Source: Isoetes taiwanensis (taxonomy: Eukaryota > Streptophyta > Lycopodiopsida > Isoetales > Isoetaceae). From it: DNA of 64,000 bases. The stretch spans positions 64,001 to 128,000 of the forward strand of contig JAJEKV010000426.1 of the NCBI GenBank assembly GCA_021234155.1, in the 5' to 3' direction. Of the stretch, positions 34,168 to 45,505 are shown piece by piece (within the stretch, counting starts at the first letter, position 1; the number at the start of each line of letters is the position of its first letter). The notes below the pieces were generated by a model. It saw only the letters and a list, made by a program, of their open reading frames with translations, had not been told where the DNA came from and did no database searches. The translations under genes were made by a program, and so were the position numbers.

Positions 34168-35967
34168 AGCACCTTTTTCCCCGCTTCTATTTCACCAGAG
34201 AAGAGATCGGTTGCAAATTTTGGACATTGCTGCTGCAGCAGGCAGATTTATATCCAACTTTTCATCTCTTTATTTCTTTTCGTGCACTTTCCGTCCGTGT
34301 TAATTTAGTATTCAGGGTTGAACACCTGGGGCCTTTCGGCCACTGCATAAGTAAAACTGTCGCCATGGTCCCAATCACAAAAATGAACTTATTTCATATC
34401 ATCCAACGCTTATATTTCATCCAAAGTTTGAGGCTCCTTAACGCCCTGGTTCTCTGGTTTACAGGCTGAGATCTAATCTCAGCCGTCCATTAAAGTGCTG
34501 TTACCAGCTAGTAATAGCTCATTGGCCCACAATTTCTACTCTCTCTCATAAACTTCCACGTTTTTAGTTTTGTATTTGGAATTCAGTGGTCTGGCCTAAG
34601 ATTTGACTAGTGTAGAGTATGAGAAACCGTATAATTTAAGGGATTTGAGGAGCTTGTTGGTTTATTGTTGCCATGGTTGGCAAGTTTTCATCCTAAATTG
34701 TAGGGCGTGGATAGTGTTTCAGGCCAGTTTCTTTTTCCAGCATGGGTTCTCTATTTTTGCAGGTGCGGCGGAGCAGAGCATGGGCAGGCATCGTTTCTAA
34801 CAGGTTCTAACAGAGCAAGGGCCCTGTTATAGGGGGATCTCTACTGTAGGTCGTGCCTGCAACGCCCACAAAATTACACAAATAAGCCTGACGTGAAGGC
34901 GGATCTGCCTCAGCGGCAGCGTGGAAACCCTGCGATAGCCGGATTTGGGATATCTTAGGTCTCACAGAAACCTTGGGCCTCACAGAAATCTCACAGAAAT
35001 CTTGTATCTCTGTTACGTTTTTAGCCGGAACCTAGAACCTTAAGATCTTTTACCTTTTTGGTTGATATGTTTGTGCAGAGTGTTAGATATAATCTCATAA
35101 AATCCTAGAACAATATGAACATTACAATGATTATCAAAACATCATAGTGATTATTATAGTGATTATACAGCCTTCAATTAAAAAAAGATTATTATAGTGA
35201 TTATTATCAAAACATCATAGTGATCATAGTCATGAAACAATATATCTGTACAGGTTATAGACATGCAATTCTGCTATACAAATTGATGTACAACTGCCAT
35301 ATTTTCACAACTGTAACTAAAACTGTTTCAAAACTGCCATATTTTTTACAACTGTAACTAGAACTGTTTCACAACTAAAATTGTTGTAACTAAAACTGTT
35401 TCACAACTGCCATATTTTCCACTGCTATAACTTGCCATGCTTTCCACTGTTGTTACCTATTGTTCACTACTGTAAATTGCCATGTTTTGTAAACTCTTAA
35501 CTTCATGGTCGCTGCCATGTATCCAAATATTACAGATCATAATCGTTGCCATCTATCCAAGGATTTTTCTGCCCATACAACCATTTACAATCAATAAAAT
35601 CAGAAATTGAACACACCAATAGAACGTACCAACAGAATGAAAAAAAACATACCAATAGAATGAGAAATTAAAACTAAATCCACGGGGAGGGTATGCAGAA
35701 TTTTGAACTGGATATCCAACATTTGGAACTCCAACATTTGTCACATTAGACAATGGTAGTCGAAAATTAGGTTGAGATTTCAACTGACCATCTATAAGTA
35801 AAACACACATGAAATTTAAGTATTCAAAGGCATAAAATTACATCATTACCAGTCTGATTTGTTGCCTCCTGCTCCATTGCAATTTGTGGCCGAGGAGAAA
35901 TTTGCTGCACATGTTCCATTTGCTGTCAGGATTGATGCCAAATCTCCTCAACCTGCTCCTCAGGTCG
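34168..35967. other. Intergenic DNA with minisatellite
   Basis: No gene is recognised except possible 3' exons of the recombinase-like gene. A frame on the minus strand at about 35790-35640 (GVPNVGYPVQNSAYPPRG), after a good 3' splice site, might belong to a longer isoform. Around 35090-35240 ATAGTGATTATTATCAAAACATC recurs with changes. At 35285-35480 an irregular minisatellite of ACTGCCATATTTT and AACTGTAACTAAAACTGTTTC units is present. Confidence 0.5.
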
Positions 35968-38903
35968 CTACTGAACCCGCTCCTCAGATCGCTGCTTAGA
36001 AGGCACTTTTAACACTTCGCGTTCTCCCAAGGCAAGAACCAATTGCGGAACAACAATGGGCGTTTCAACATTCTCGTCTGGTGCATTGACTATACGAATC
36101 TAGAATAATGATAAGAAATAGAAGAAGAAGAACAGGCATAACAAATGAGTCATAAATACTCACGTTTATCTTGTAACATTGCAAGAGTGGCAGCGTAAGG
36201 CTTTCCGCCTGGCATAATGCTCGCTTGCATTGCCATCATAGCTTGCTTTCCTGTCAAACAAATAATTATTTCTTACATTTGTCAACTAAATAAGCATTTC
36301 GCACATCCTGCAAAACAACTCGACCCTATAAATTTCACAGCAGAGCTTATAAATTAACTCAGCCCTGTGAATCTATAAATTTCAATACTATACTTTCAAA
36401 TTTAAGCCCTATAACTCAGCCCTATAATTTAGCCCTGTAATGCAGCCTTATAACTATATAAGACACTGCCAAATATACAAAAAAACATCACTGTACAATA
36501 GTTTACCTGAATGGTCATATTTACGAAGTGTATCGACGCGTTTATGCCCTGTTAAATCCTTAAGATTGTCATCAGGAATTCCTTGTTGGCGAGCTCTTGT
36601 GACTGCATAGTGACACAATGTCTTGTTGCTTATCTTGAGGCCTATCAGCAAAACAAAAAAAATTAGCCTTCAAATTTTGAAAACTTCACAACGACAAAAG
36701 GGATGAAAGAATACCAGCTGTATTGCCCATGATCTTTCCAACTTTGAAAATTTTGTTCCACCCTAAATTTGTCTTAGCACACCAGCAAGTTGATCCTCCA
36801 GCAACAAACGTCTTACTAGCCTTGAGAAAATGGCGATCAGAAACATCTTCTCCATCGTCCACTGGTGGAAGTCGAGAAATATACTTTTCAAAAGTCTTAT
36901 ATAAGTCTTCGTTAACTGTTTCATACATCTCAACAGGCTTTCTTAGGTCTGATTCCTTGCAATTATTCAGATCTCCTGGACGATTTTTACAAGGCCTTTG
37001 CATGAACCTGTATGGACACATTATAGCAAAGATTAATTATTACAACAGTAGCAACACACACAAAAGGAAAACAAAAAAACTCACCTAACAAAACGGCCGT
37101 AACGATCTTGCATCAATTGAAAATCGCTGTAGACCACATTCCACAACTCCTTTCCCCCACGAATAAAAAAATTGGTTATACAATAGAAGATAACCTGATT
37201 AAGAAGGCCATTTGGAGTTGATGGGGAAAACTCTTCCGCTGCCAAGACCTTCACAATCACCTGTAATAGTACAAACCTTACATCTAAAATACAAGTAAAA
37301 TAGTAAATACAAGCATCTATTTAATCTAGTTGCAGAAATGAAAACCTCCTAATTACCTTATCAGTTATCATATTAAAGGAATCCGGATTTCTTGGTTGCC
37401 TTGCCATAATATCTGATATCACTTTATTAGCTGCCTCTTTCGCTGCAGCAAAAAATGGATGCTCAAACACATTGATGGCTGGCTCATCTTGACCCGTGGT
37501 ACGTATACAGTCATTTCTTCCTTCTCGCAACAATCTGAACATAAACAATAACATGAACAATTGAAAGAGCTTCAAAATAAATTGTGAAAATACAATAAAA
37601 AGTACTGCCTTAACTGTTATACCTTAACTGCCACACAAATGCACTTAACTGCTATGCACTAGAATACCTCAATGTAGCTCAGCCGATTTATGCATTCTAA
37701 GAAGCATCTGTAAATTGCAGAAACTAGGCTGTTCAAATCATTGCTACACTACGTCTAATCTTGTTTCAGCATGCTGATCTTACATGCCATCCAGCCATTG
37801 CAAAGGACCTTGCATGCCAGCCAGCTATTATATTTCTATTTATTATTTCTGGACTTTACCAAGATGCCAAAAACCTCCACCAGATAATGCTCAATTGTTC
37901 CCCAATGGCCAGTGGTTCTTTTAACCAATAATAGCAAATACAACAGGTATTCACAACATTAGAGTGCAGATCCATGTACCCGGATGCATGCACCCATATT
38001 TAGCTCTGAAATATTGCATAGATTTTGAGTATTTTTCAACTTTTCATTTAAATAGAAAGAAAAGAAGGCCTATTCAAGAAAGGACATGCCTATTCTATTT
38101 AAAGCATTCTCCTTCCACGATTTTCCCTTGCATGGCTATTATAAGGCTGTAAGTTAAACTTAAAAATATCTAAGAATTCTCAACCTTAAACTAATATAAG
38201 CTGTAAATGAACCAAACTTAGAATATCAGGTAACTAACCTTCCAAAAGTAGTCAATAAATCCTTTATTGTCGTTGCTTTATATACCTTTCCATTTCTTTG
38301 CACAACTTGCTGCAAAAAATACACAAGATGCTGACCAAACTCATGGATCTCGAGTGTATTGAACTCTTGAATTCGTTTCTGAAATGATGAAGATACTCCA
38401 AACAATTTTCCACCATATTCTCTCCTCCATTCATAATATCTCTCAGTATAAGCATTATCTTTTCTCTCAGTACTGGCCTTCTTCTTCATAATGAGAGCCA
38501 TTCTTGCATCAGCATCAAGAAAACCCGATTTACCTGATTTCTTGCTGTTTCTACCATCAGATTCTTCAACATCTGATTCTGATTCAGAATCAGAGTCAAT
38601 AAGATCAACTGGCAATGCATCTACTACTAAAATTTCCGAAGAAACTCGAGATTTCTTGGGAGTGGCACAAAGCTTGTCTGCAACTCTTGCATTGCTCCTC
38701 TTCTGGTGATTCTTGCTCATTTTAGCAGGCGTCTTCTTCCCTTCACTGATCTTTTGCTGTTGTTTAGCCATCATAGCATCTTGAGAAATCAAAGGATTCT
38801 CAGATGATAGATCTAAAATAGCACATTCAGACCCTAAACAAAATGATGGCGTCATTCCGGCGTCCTCTGAAGCCATCATTCCGCTTGCTCCTTCTGCTCC
38901 CAT
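35968..38903 (-). CDS. Crypton-like tyrosine-recombinase-fold protein (DUF3504-like), seven exons
   Basis: Exons on the minus strand: 38903-38239, 37534-37357, 37260-37085, 37007-36715, 36641-36507, 36250-36164, 36089-35968. Phases agree, total 1656 nt, 551 residues; the last exon is least certain. The N-terminal third is basic (KKTPAKMSKNHQKRSN) with PVDLIDSDSESESD, a SUMO-interaction-like motif. The recombinase-like part follows: EFGQHLVYFLQQVVQRNGKV, STPNGLLNQVIFYCITNFF, then IRGGKELW with the first catalytic Arg, CWCAKTNLGWNKIF, KISNKTLCHYAVTRARQQGI and LTGHKRVDTLRKYDHSG with the G-H and terminal Tyr. Compared with the H-x-x-R consensus I recall (N-H-S-x-R), it has K and C, so catalysis may be lost. 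Six introns suggest a host gene. The frame is also open upstream of the chosen ATG, into a hairpin repeat. Confidence 0.72.
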
Positions 38904-38976
38904 TCCGGCTCCTCTCCTCTCTTCAATCTGTGCGTGCAACTGCAAAGCAAACCCTCGAACCAGGGCGTTAAGGGCA

Positions 38977-39105
38977 ATAACGTCCTGTCCCTCAGATGTT
39001 ACCAAAAAAAAAAAATTCAGGCCAATGAAAATGCCGAGGGCATGCGCGCATTTTCATTGGCCCTCAATTTTTTTTTTAGGTAACGTCCTCGGGCCAGGAC
39101 GTTAT
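38977..39105. repeat. 129-bp foldback (inverted repeat)
   Basis: Arms of about 60 bases. ATAACGTCCTG and GGCCAATGAAAATGC on the left pair with GCATTTTCATTGGCC and CAGGACGTTAT on the right, with matching A and T runs between. The right arm contains its own smaller palindrome, AACGTCC..GGACGTT. It resembles a short MITE. It lies about 75 bases upstream of the ATG chosen for the recombinase-like gene and could be in its 5' untranslated region or promoter. Confidence 0.9.
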
Positions 39106-41190
39106 CTACACCGTATCATCTAAAGTTTATATTCATCTGTTTATATTCAAATTCAACTGACTATTATATTTCCATCCTTCACACGAGTAATTACGCTAGA
39201 CAGCTGGAGGTGCATGGTGATCATGAAAACTAGAGGGGCAGATAAAAGAGTATTTATATGACATTAAGATCTAAAAATTTGTGAGTGCACAGGTGCATAG
39301 GTGAAGGGGTGACTTAGAGAACCATAGATGAAAGAAACCCTGGGGTTCCACATAGTGTAGGTGGTACATATGAGTTAACGGGTGTGGAATTATTTTTTAC
39401 CTAAGTTGTATGTATATACATGGGATTATGAGGTTTTTAAGGGCAATCTAGTGTAGTATCTATGTGGAAAGGGGTTTTTTGAACCCTAGATAAGGCATAT
39501 AAGGGAGGGTTTTTGTTGACCCCCTTAACGAACATGGCATATCCTCTTTACAATAGGCAAAAGGGGAAGAAGCATGGTTGTTTGAACTGGTAGGTTCAAA
39601 AGGCTCGAATGGGTCGGAGGTCAAACGTGAAAAAGAAGGAGGTGCTACGACATACAGGGTTTTGCGAGGACCCGAGATGCCAATCACAAAATGAAGCATA
39701 ATCTGAAGTGGAAGCTAGAAAGGGCAAAGAATGAGATGGAGCATAATAGATCAGATAAAGAATGGTTTTTTACTGCCCGAAAATCGTGAGATTTGGATTT
39801 CGGCTACACGTGGCAATACATATATTTAAAAAAAGGCACGTGAGACGTAATTGAAGGACCAAAGAATGGCAAAGATGAAAGAGAAGATAAGGACGAACTT
39901 TGGAGAGAAATAAGTGGAAAAGGAGGGCATCTCCAAAGAAGTATGCACATGCTTTCAACTCATGCAGTACATTATGCTATAACATATGACATTACATGTC
40001 ATTACTACTTAGTTATGTTATATTGGATGGTTGTGTAATAGTTCAATTCTGCACCTCTTGTGCTTGGGAAATTCCTATAAATCCCATTAGATTCAGCCTA
40101 TGCATAAGAGCCCACCTAGATGTGAATGTTGTATTGTCATTGAGCACCATACAGTGGGCAATGAAATTGTGAAGGGCAGGACCTTGTTGAGCGCGGCTAT
40201 GGGTGTCCTTATAGTGGGCTAGGTTTATAGTCGGTCACCGTATGTAGGCCGGGTATGGGTCTAACACCTCATAGGTCAGGGTGGAGCCCTGGCTTGGTGT
40301 TTGGAGTGCTAAGTCTATATTTGTGTAGTACATGATATAATGCAATCTCCCTCCAACCTTTGCTTTAATTCTATATTTCAAACTAACCGTTAACTAAAAC
40401 TTGCTAAAAACCGAGTCGCGCTTAATGATAGCCAGGATCGACTGAAATCCACATCCAACGGTCCGAGCCTACCGATGGACGCACTGCACGAATATCAGCA
40501 AAAAACTGGGGAGGGGGGGGGAGAGGAGTTAATTCAATGGTTCAATTTCTTAGAATGTGGGATGCTCTATAATACTATATTAGTATCGTGCTTATAAATA
40601 CAAGAAATTTATCGCGACGACCAAGGCTGCCACGAACATTTCTCTTTCCCGACTCCCCGCTGCGAATATTTCTCTTTCCTGACTTTAGATAGTCGACATG
40701 TGTCACTAATCAAAGGCTATTTTTACACCACATGTTTGCATTTTAAGCCACATATAATGTATATATCTTTCATAGGCAATTCTGGGAAGGGACTCGCAAA
40801 GGACACAAAACCGGTCATAGATAGATAGTTCATCACAGTAGCAATATATAATGTTTGAAGAATAGAGAGGGGTAGCCGACCATAGGAACAATATTGGGCT
40901 ACCCCGGAAACAAAAGAAATGTGCACAGGCAGTATAGAAGGGTAATGGCGACAACTTCTCATCGGGATAAAAAACCCCGCCCTTTCGGGTTTTCGAGGAA
41001 AACCCTAATGAGAAATGGTCGCCAGCAACCTTGAATGTGTTGCCTGGAGAACCGAAGGAGATGGGTCGATGGCGAAGCCGAAAAAAGCAAGACCTCGGAA
41101 GATGGCGTAAAACCTGCAAGCAACGCAAAAAACTCTAAAAAACACCCGTGAATGGTTAGAGAAAATCAAACATGTAGTAGAAAAAGAGAG
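39106..41190. other. Intergenic DNA, no supported gene
   Basis: No protein similarity is visible. Near 40450-40500 there is a CCAACGGTCCGA block of a kind common in plant MITEs and promoters. A 38-base stretch at 40778-40815 (CTGGGAAGG, GCAAAGGACACAAAAC) recurs with changes at 41897-41933. Confidence 0.5.
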
Positions 41191-41703
41191 CACCACCCAA
41201 TAGGGTGGAGAACAGCATCACCCAACGGGTGGAGAACAATTATGTAAAAAGAAATATGCATCACCCTCGAGGTGGAAATAAACAGCATCACCCGCAGGTG
41301 GAGATAGCATCACCCATAGGGTGGAGAAAAGCGTCACCCAATGGGTGGATAACAATTATGTGAAAAGAAATATGCGTCACCCTCGAGGTGGAAAATAAAC
41401 AACATCACCCGCAGGTGGAGAATAATGCGGCATAATGCCGAAAAAAGAAAAATATTATTAAAGAAAACATGATTATAGCAACACCTAACGACAATAACAA
41501 AGAGTGCATGAACCAAAAATAGATGAAAAATCACCCGTTAGACGTTAGGAACTGTAAACATATAGAAATAGAAAACAACACTGAGAGGTGGAAAAAGAAA
41601 AAATAGCATCACCATCAGGTGGAGATCATCTAGCATCACCCAACGGGCGGAAAAATATAGATAGCATCACCCTTGGGGTTTAAGCATCACCCAACTGGTG
41701 GTC
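41191..41703. repeat. Array of short CACCC...GGGTG palindromes
   Basis: At least twelve units of the form GCATCACCC-n-GGGTGGAGA, each a small imperfect hairpin, with variable A-rich spacers. A larger unit of 117 bp, including ACAATTATGTAAAAAGAAATATG, is present twice (41221 and 41338). The array is non-coding. It is not a CRISPR array: the spacers are not of even length and this is a plant nuclear locus. Confidence 0.9.
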
Positions 41704-42339
41704 AAAACTGAACAAAAACATATAAACAATAGACGAACTCAAAATAACATATAAGGGCGGGTAGGGTGGGAAGCAAGGGACAAGGAAAGAGATGATGATG
41801 TGAGAAGACGCCGATAGCGAGCCACAAGAAGGACGAGCACACATATAGCTGCTCGTCCCATCCCAGAATAACGATCCGAGGGCTCGGATCGATGCTATTC
41901 TGGGAAGGAACTTGCAAAGGACACAAAACTGGCCGACTACCAGAGAACTTCCTTACCTACAAGCCCAGCCGACGGGAAACGTCTAAATGTCGAGCAACAT
42001 CGCAAAATACATAGCGAGAGGAAGAGACTATGTGCACGAACATAAAAGAGCATATATGCTGAGGCAGAAGGGGAGGAAAGGTGCGAGGGCGAGGGCCTGA
42101 CGAGAGGTAGATTGACGAGCCAAGGACGGTAGAGGTAAAACAATGGAATTTGGAAGGTTAAAAAATTTTGACGAAAAAGGATATTGCTGCCGAGGCCGAA
42201 GTAGTCGACGAGGAAGATATACCACGATGATGAAGAGAGGCGAAAAAAGCTGCGAATCTGTTGTGGAAACTAGAACAAAAAATGAGTATAAAGGCACAAT
42301 GCAAAACTAGAAGGTATCCAATCCAAGCCAGAAAAACTC

Positions 42340-45300
42340 AATGGACTGCCAAATGCATGACGCATAAGGCCAAATATAAAAAGGCAAATGATGTAAAACC
42401 ATAAAAAATAACGTCAAGAACACGAAAACAAACTATAATTGGCCAAATAAAATGTGGTTTTGACAAAAAATGCAATACACTCCATTCATGACTAGATGCA
42501 CCAATATGAATAATACTTTTAAAGAACGAGGAAGAAGATTGAGGTAGAGGTTAAGGAAGGTCAAGAAGGGGAAAGAGATTGAAGTTACATTCGGATCACA
42601 TCGTGGGTCAAGCAAAGAGAGGCTTATAAAAAAACAAAGAAGGTCGAAGTGTGAGTCTGAAGTCAAAAGTGAGATTAAGGCCAAGGTAAAAGAGGCGATG
42701 GGGTCAAGTGCCGACGTCGAGGTGGAGTGCGAGGAGGCTAGCCATGCGGCAGAATGAGAAAAAAGGAATAGGATGTCATAGTGTTAGGAAGCGAGCCATA
42801 CCAAATAGAAAAAGATCCACTATAAGTGCAAAAAAGCTCTCAATAGATAGCTAGAAATGGATTTTCCGAGATAACTAGAATCATGCAGAACCAGCACCAT
42901 ACACAAAATTAGAATCAGGGTTGCCCTTAAGGCCATATCTGCATAGGCGTGATTTAGAAGGTGAGGCGAATCATAAGCTTTCTATATTAATTTTGTAGGC
43001 GATTACTTTTTGCGACTTGAACTATTTCATAGAAACTCTGGCGAATCTTGCCAACGTTAATGTGGTAATTGAAATAAATAAATTAGATGTCAATTCACAT
43101 ACAACTTACAGGATTAAAAAAACCTATTATGTTTAGCAAAATTTGAGTAGTTGTTGATTTTTTGAGTATTCTACTATGGTCCACTAGAGCTAGCAAACAA
43201 TTACTTGATCTACAATGTTGGTAAGGGAATAATCTATGATCCTAAATACTTAGATCCATGGAACTGGAGGCGAAACTCTAGATCTGAGCTTAAGAATGTA
43301 TGGCTAATTTAAGAAAGGCGGGTTGACGAAATGGTAAAACTTTGGCAAAAGAATATAATTTATTTTCAATAGTAACCTATTCAGCTTTAGTATCTCATTT
43401 TCGAAAATATTCAAAATATAGCCATTTGGCTATAAATAGCCCCTTAAGGGCAACCCTGATTAGAATGTGCCCAATATAACACCTTGTGTACAATAACGTA
43501 AGATACTCCACATCTAGATAAAGAGAAGCATAAAAATGAAAGATGGTGCAATAGAAACCCATGTCGCAAAATCTCGATGCAGTGCCAAACGCAATATGCA
43601 GCATATCCAGATAAAGCCAAATAGGAAATATGTCAATGATGTATAATGATAGCGCCAGAAAAACCATAGAATGCTAAAGAACTTCAAGAACACGATGCCA
43701 AACTAGAATTTGCCAAATAGAACGTGCTTGCGACAAAAAATGCAATGCAACATATTTTTTAAACAATATGTGAATGTTGAATAAAAGAGAAATGATAGTA
43801 TTAAATGAGAGGTCATAAGGAAAATAATACGACATTTGGAGCGAGGAAGGGATGCTGCAATATGAATATAGCACTGTGAGTATGAAGAGGTTGAGGGAGA
43901 AGTGGCAGACATGTCAGTACAAATCAAGAGGAAGGTCAAGGGAGATGAGAGTGAAGTTAAATTTGGATCACATCATGGATCAAGAAAAATGAGGCTTAAG
44001 TTTGAAAAAGTAGGATGGCGATGCACAAGCAATTTATGGCAAATGTGAGGCCAAAGTCAAGGTGAGGTTATGGCCAAGAGAAAAGAGGAAATGAAAGTCA
44101 ACGGTGGCAAGGTCACAGAGGAGTGCGAGGAGGTTAGCCATATGGCAGAATGACTACGTAGAAGGACATATTGTTAGCAAAGCTAGGGCCGTACCGATGG
44201 TCTGCAATAAGAAAGCAAATGAGGGAATGTACATGTTAAAGGAAATGAAAACACAATGAGTATGTAATGTTACATATTGTGAGTAAAGCGATGCACGAAA
44301 AAAGAAGCCTAATGTGAATATGACAAAGTGGAGTTAACATAAACAAAGGATCACCCAGCTATATAAGCAATAAACCTATGCCGAGTCCGTAAAAAATGGA
44401 AAACCACCTAACAACATAACATGTCCCCCATGTTCAAGAACAGAGAATACAACTTCGCGAAGCTGCAATGTTACATGATAAATGACAATCGCCAACATAA
44501 TGATAATTTCAAAGCAATGTTTCCGAAAAAGACAACAAAGTTATTGTTTTAAGCTCAAGCATAAATATGAGAAAAGAGGAATGCAAGCCAATGAACAAAT
44601 GCAACAAGAAAATAACCACAGACAAGAGCCCAACTGCCAGAAAAAGTCTAAAATACGATCGCCTCAATAACAACATGAACAATGCTATAATCATTAGATT
44701 ATATACCTACGAAAAAGCAGAATACGAAGAATGATCGAGTTAGCAAGGCAAAATAATGGATGAAGCTCCCCATAACTGAAAAATCAAGGAAAGAATATAC
44801 AATATGAGAATACTACATGAAGTCTAAAACAACGAGGTGAATAGGCTTCAAAGGATAAATATATTGCAAAGGTGCTCTCAAATGCGAAACATGACAAAGT
44901 GCAAAAAACATGGCAAAGAGAAGAATGTCAAAGGTGGAATGAGTATAAGGGAGTGCCAAACACAATATGCGGCGTATCCACAGAAAGCTAAATAGCAAAT
45001 ATGCAAATGACGTCTAATGATAGGGCCAGAAAATCGAAAAACTGTAAAGAACAATTTCACGAACACGGCGCCAAACTACAAGGTGCCAAATAGGACTCGA
45101 CTGCCCCTAGCAAAGGGGGTCATAAGATCTGTGCAATGGTTTGGAAGAAGAATAGGAGAGCGAGGGTGTAAAGGTCTGGTTCAGGTTAGCAGCGGAGAAA
45201 TGTGTGTGGATATCATAAGAAAAATAATACCACATGCCTAAAACCATGATAAAATGCCCCAAATGAATAATACTCTGACAAACGAGGGACGAGATTGAGG

Positions 45301-45505
45301 AAGAGGTTGTAGACATGTTAGTGCAACTCAAGAGCAAGGTTAAGATGCAAATTGAGATGAAGGTTAATGTGAATCACAGTAAATCGAGCAAAAATGAGTC
45401 TTAAGTAGTCAAAGGTGAGATTATGGCCAATGAAAAGGAGAAGATGGAGGTCAAAGTGCCTAGGTCAGGGTGGAGTGCAAGGGGGTGAGCCATATAGTAG
45501 AAAAG
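42340..45505. repeat. Degenerate tandem repeat, three copies of about 1.36 kb
   Basis: Three blocks recur in the same order. GCCAAA-CAATATGC then CCAAATA lies at 42349, 43582 and 44957. TTTGGATCACATCATGG-like sequence lies at 42590, 43960 and 45365. GGAGTGCGAGGAGG then AGCCATATGGCAGAATGA lies at 42722, 44115 and 45470. The second and third copies also share AAAGCTAGGGCC near 44180 and 45548. The first spacing includes a 542-bp MITE. No coding frame is conserved between copies. The plus strand is purine-rich throughout. Confidence 0.8.
42916..43457. mobile_element. Non-autonomous hAT-like element (MITE), 542 bp
   Basis: The ends are 17-bp perfect inverted repeats, CAGGGTTGCCCTTAAGG. They are flanked by an exact 8-bp duplication, ATTAGAAT (42908-42915 and 43458-43465). 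CAGGG ends and 8-bp duplications are typical of the hAT superfamily. There is no transposase frame, so it would depend on an enzyme from elsewhere. It sits inside the degenerate tandem repeat. Confidence 0.93.

Noticed and set aside
38904-39005. Upstream extension of the recombinase-like gene to a TTG codon at 39005
   Set aside because: Plant genes rarely start at TTG, and the extension runs into a hairpin repeat. The first ATG at 38903 was preferred.
41191-41703. CRISPR-like array
   Set aside because: Repeats are very short palindromes with irregular spacers in plant nuclear DNA; there are no cas genes and no leader.
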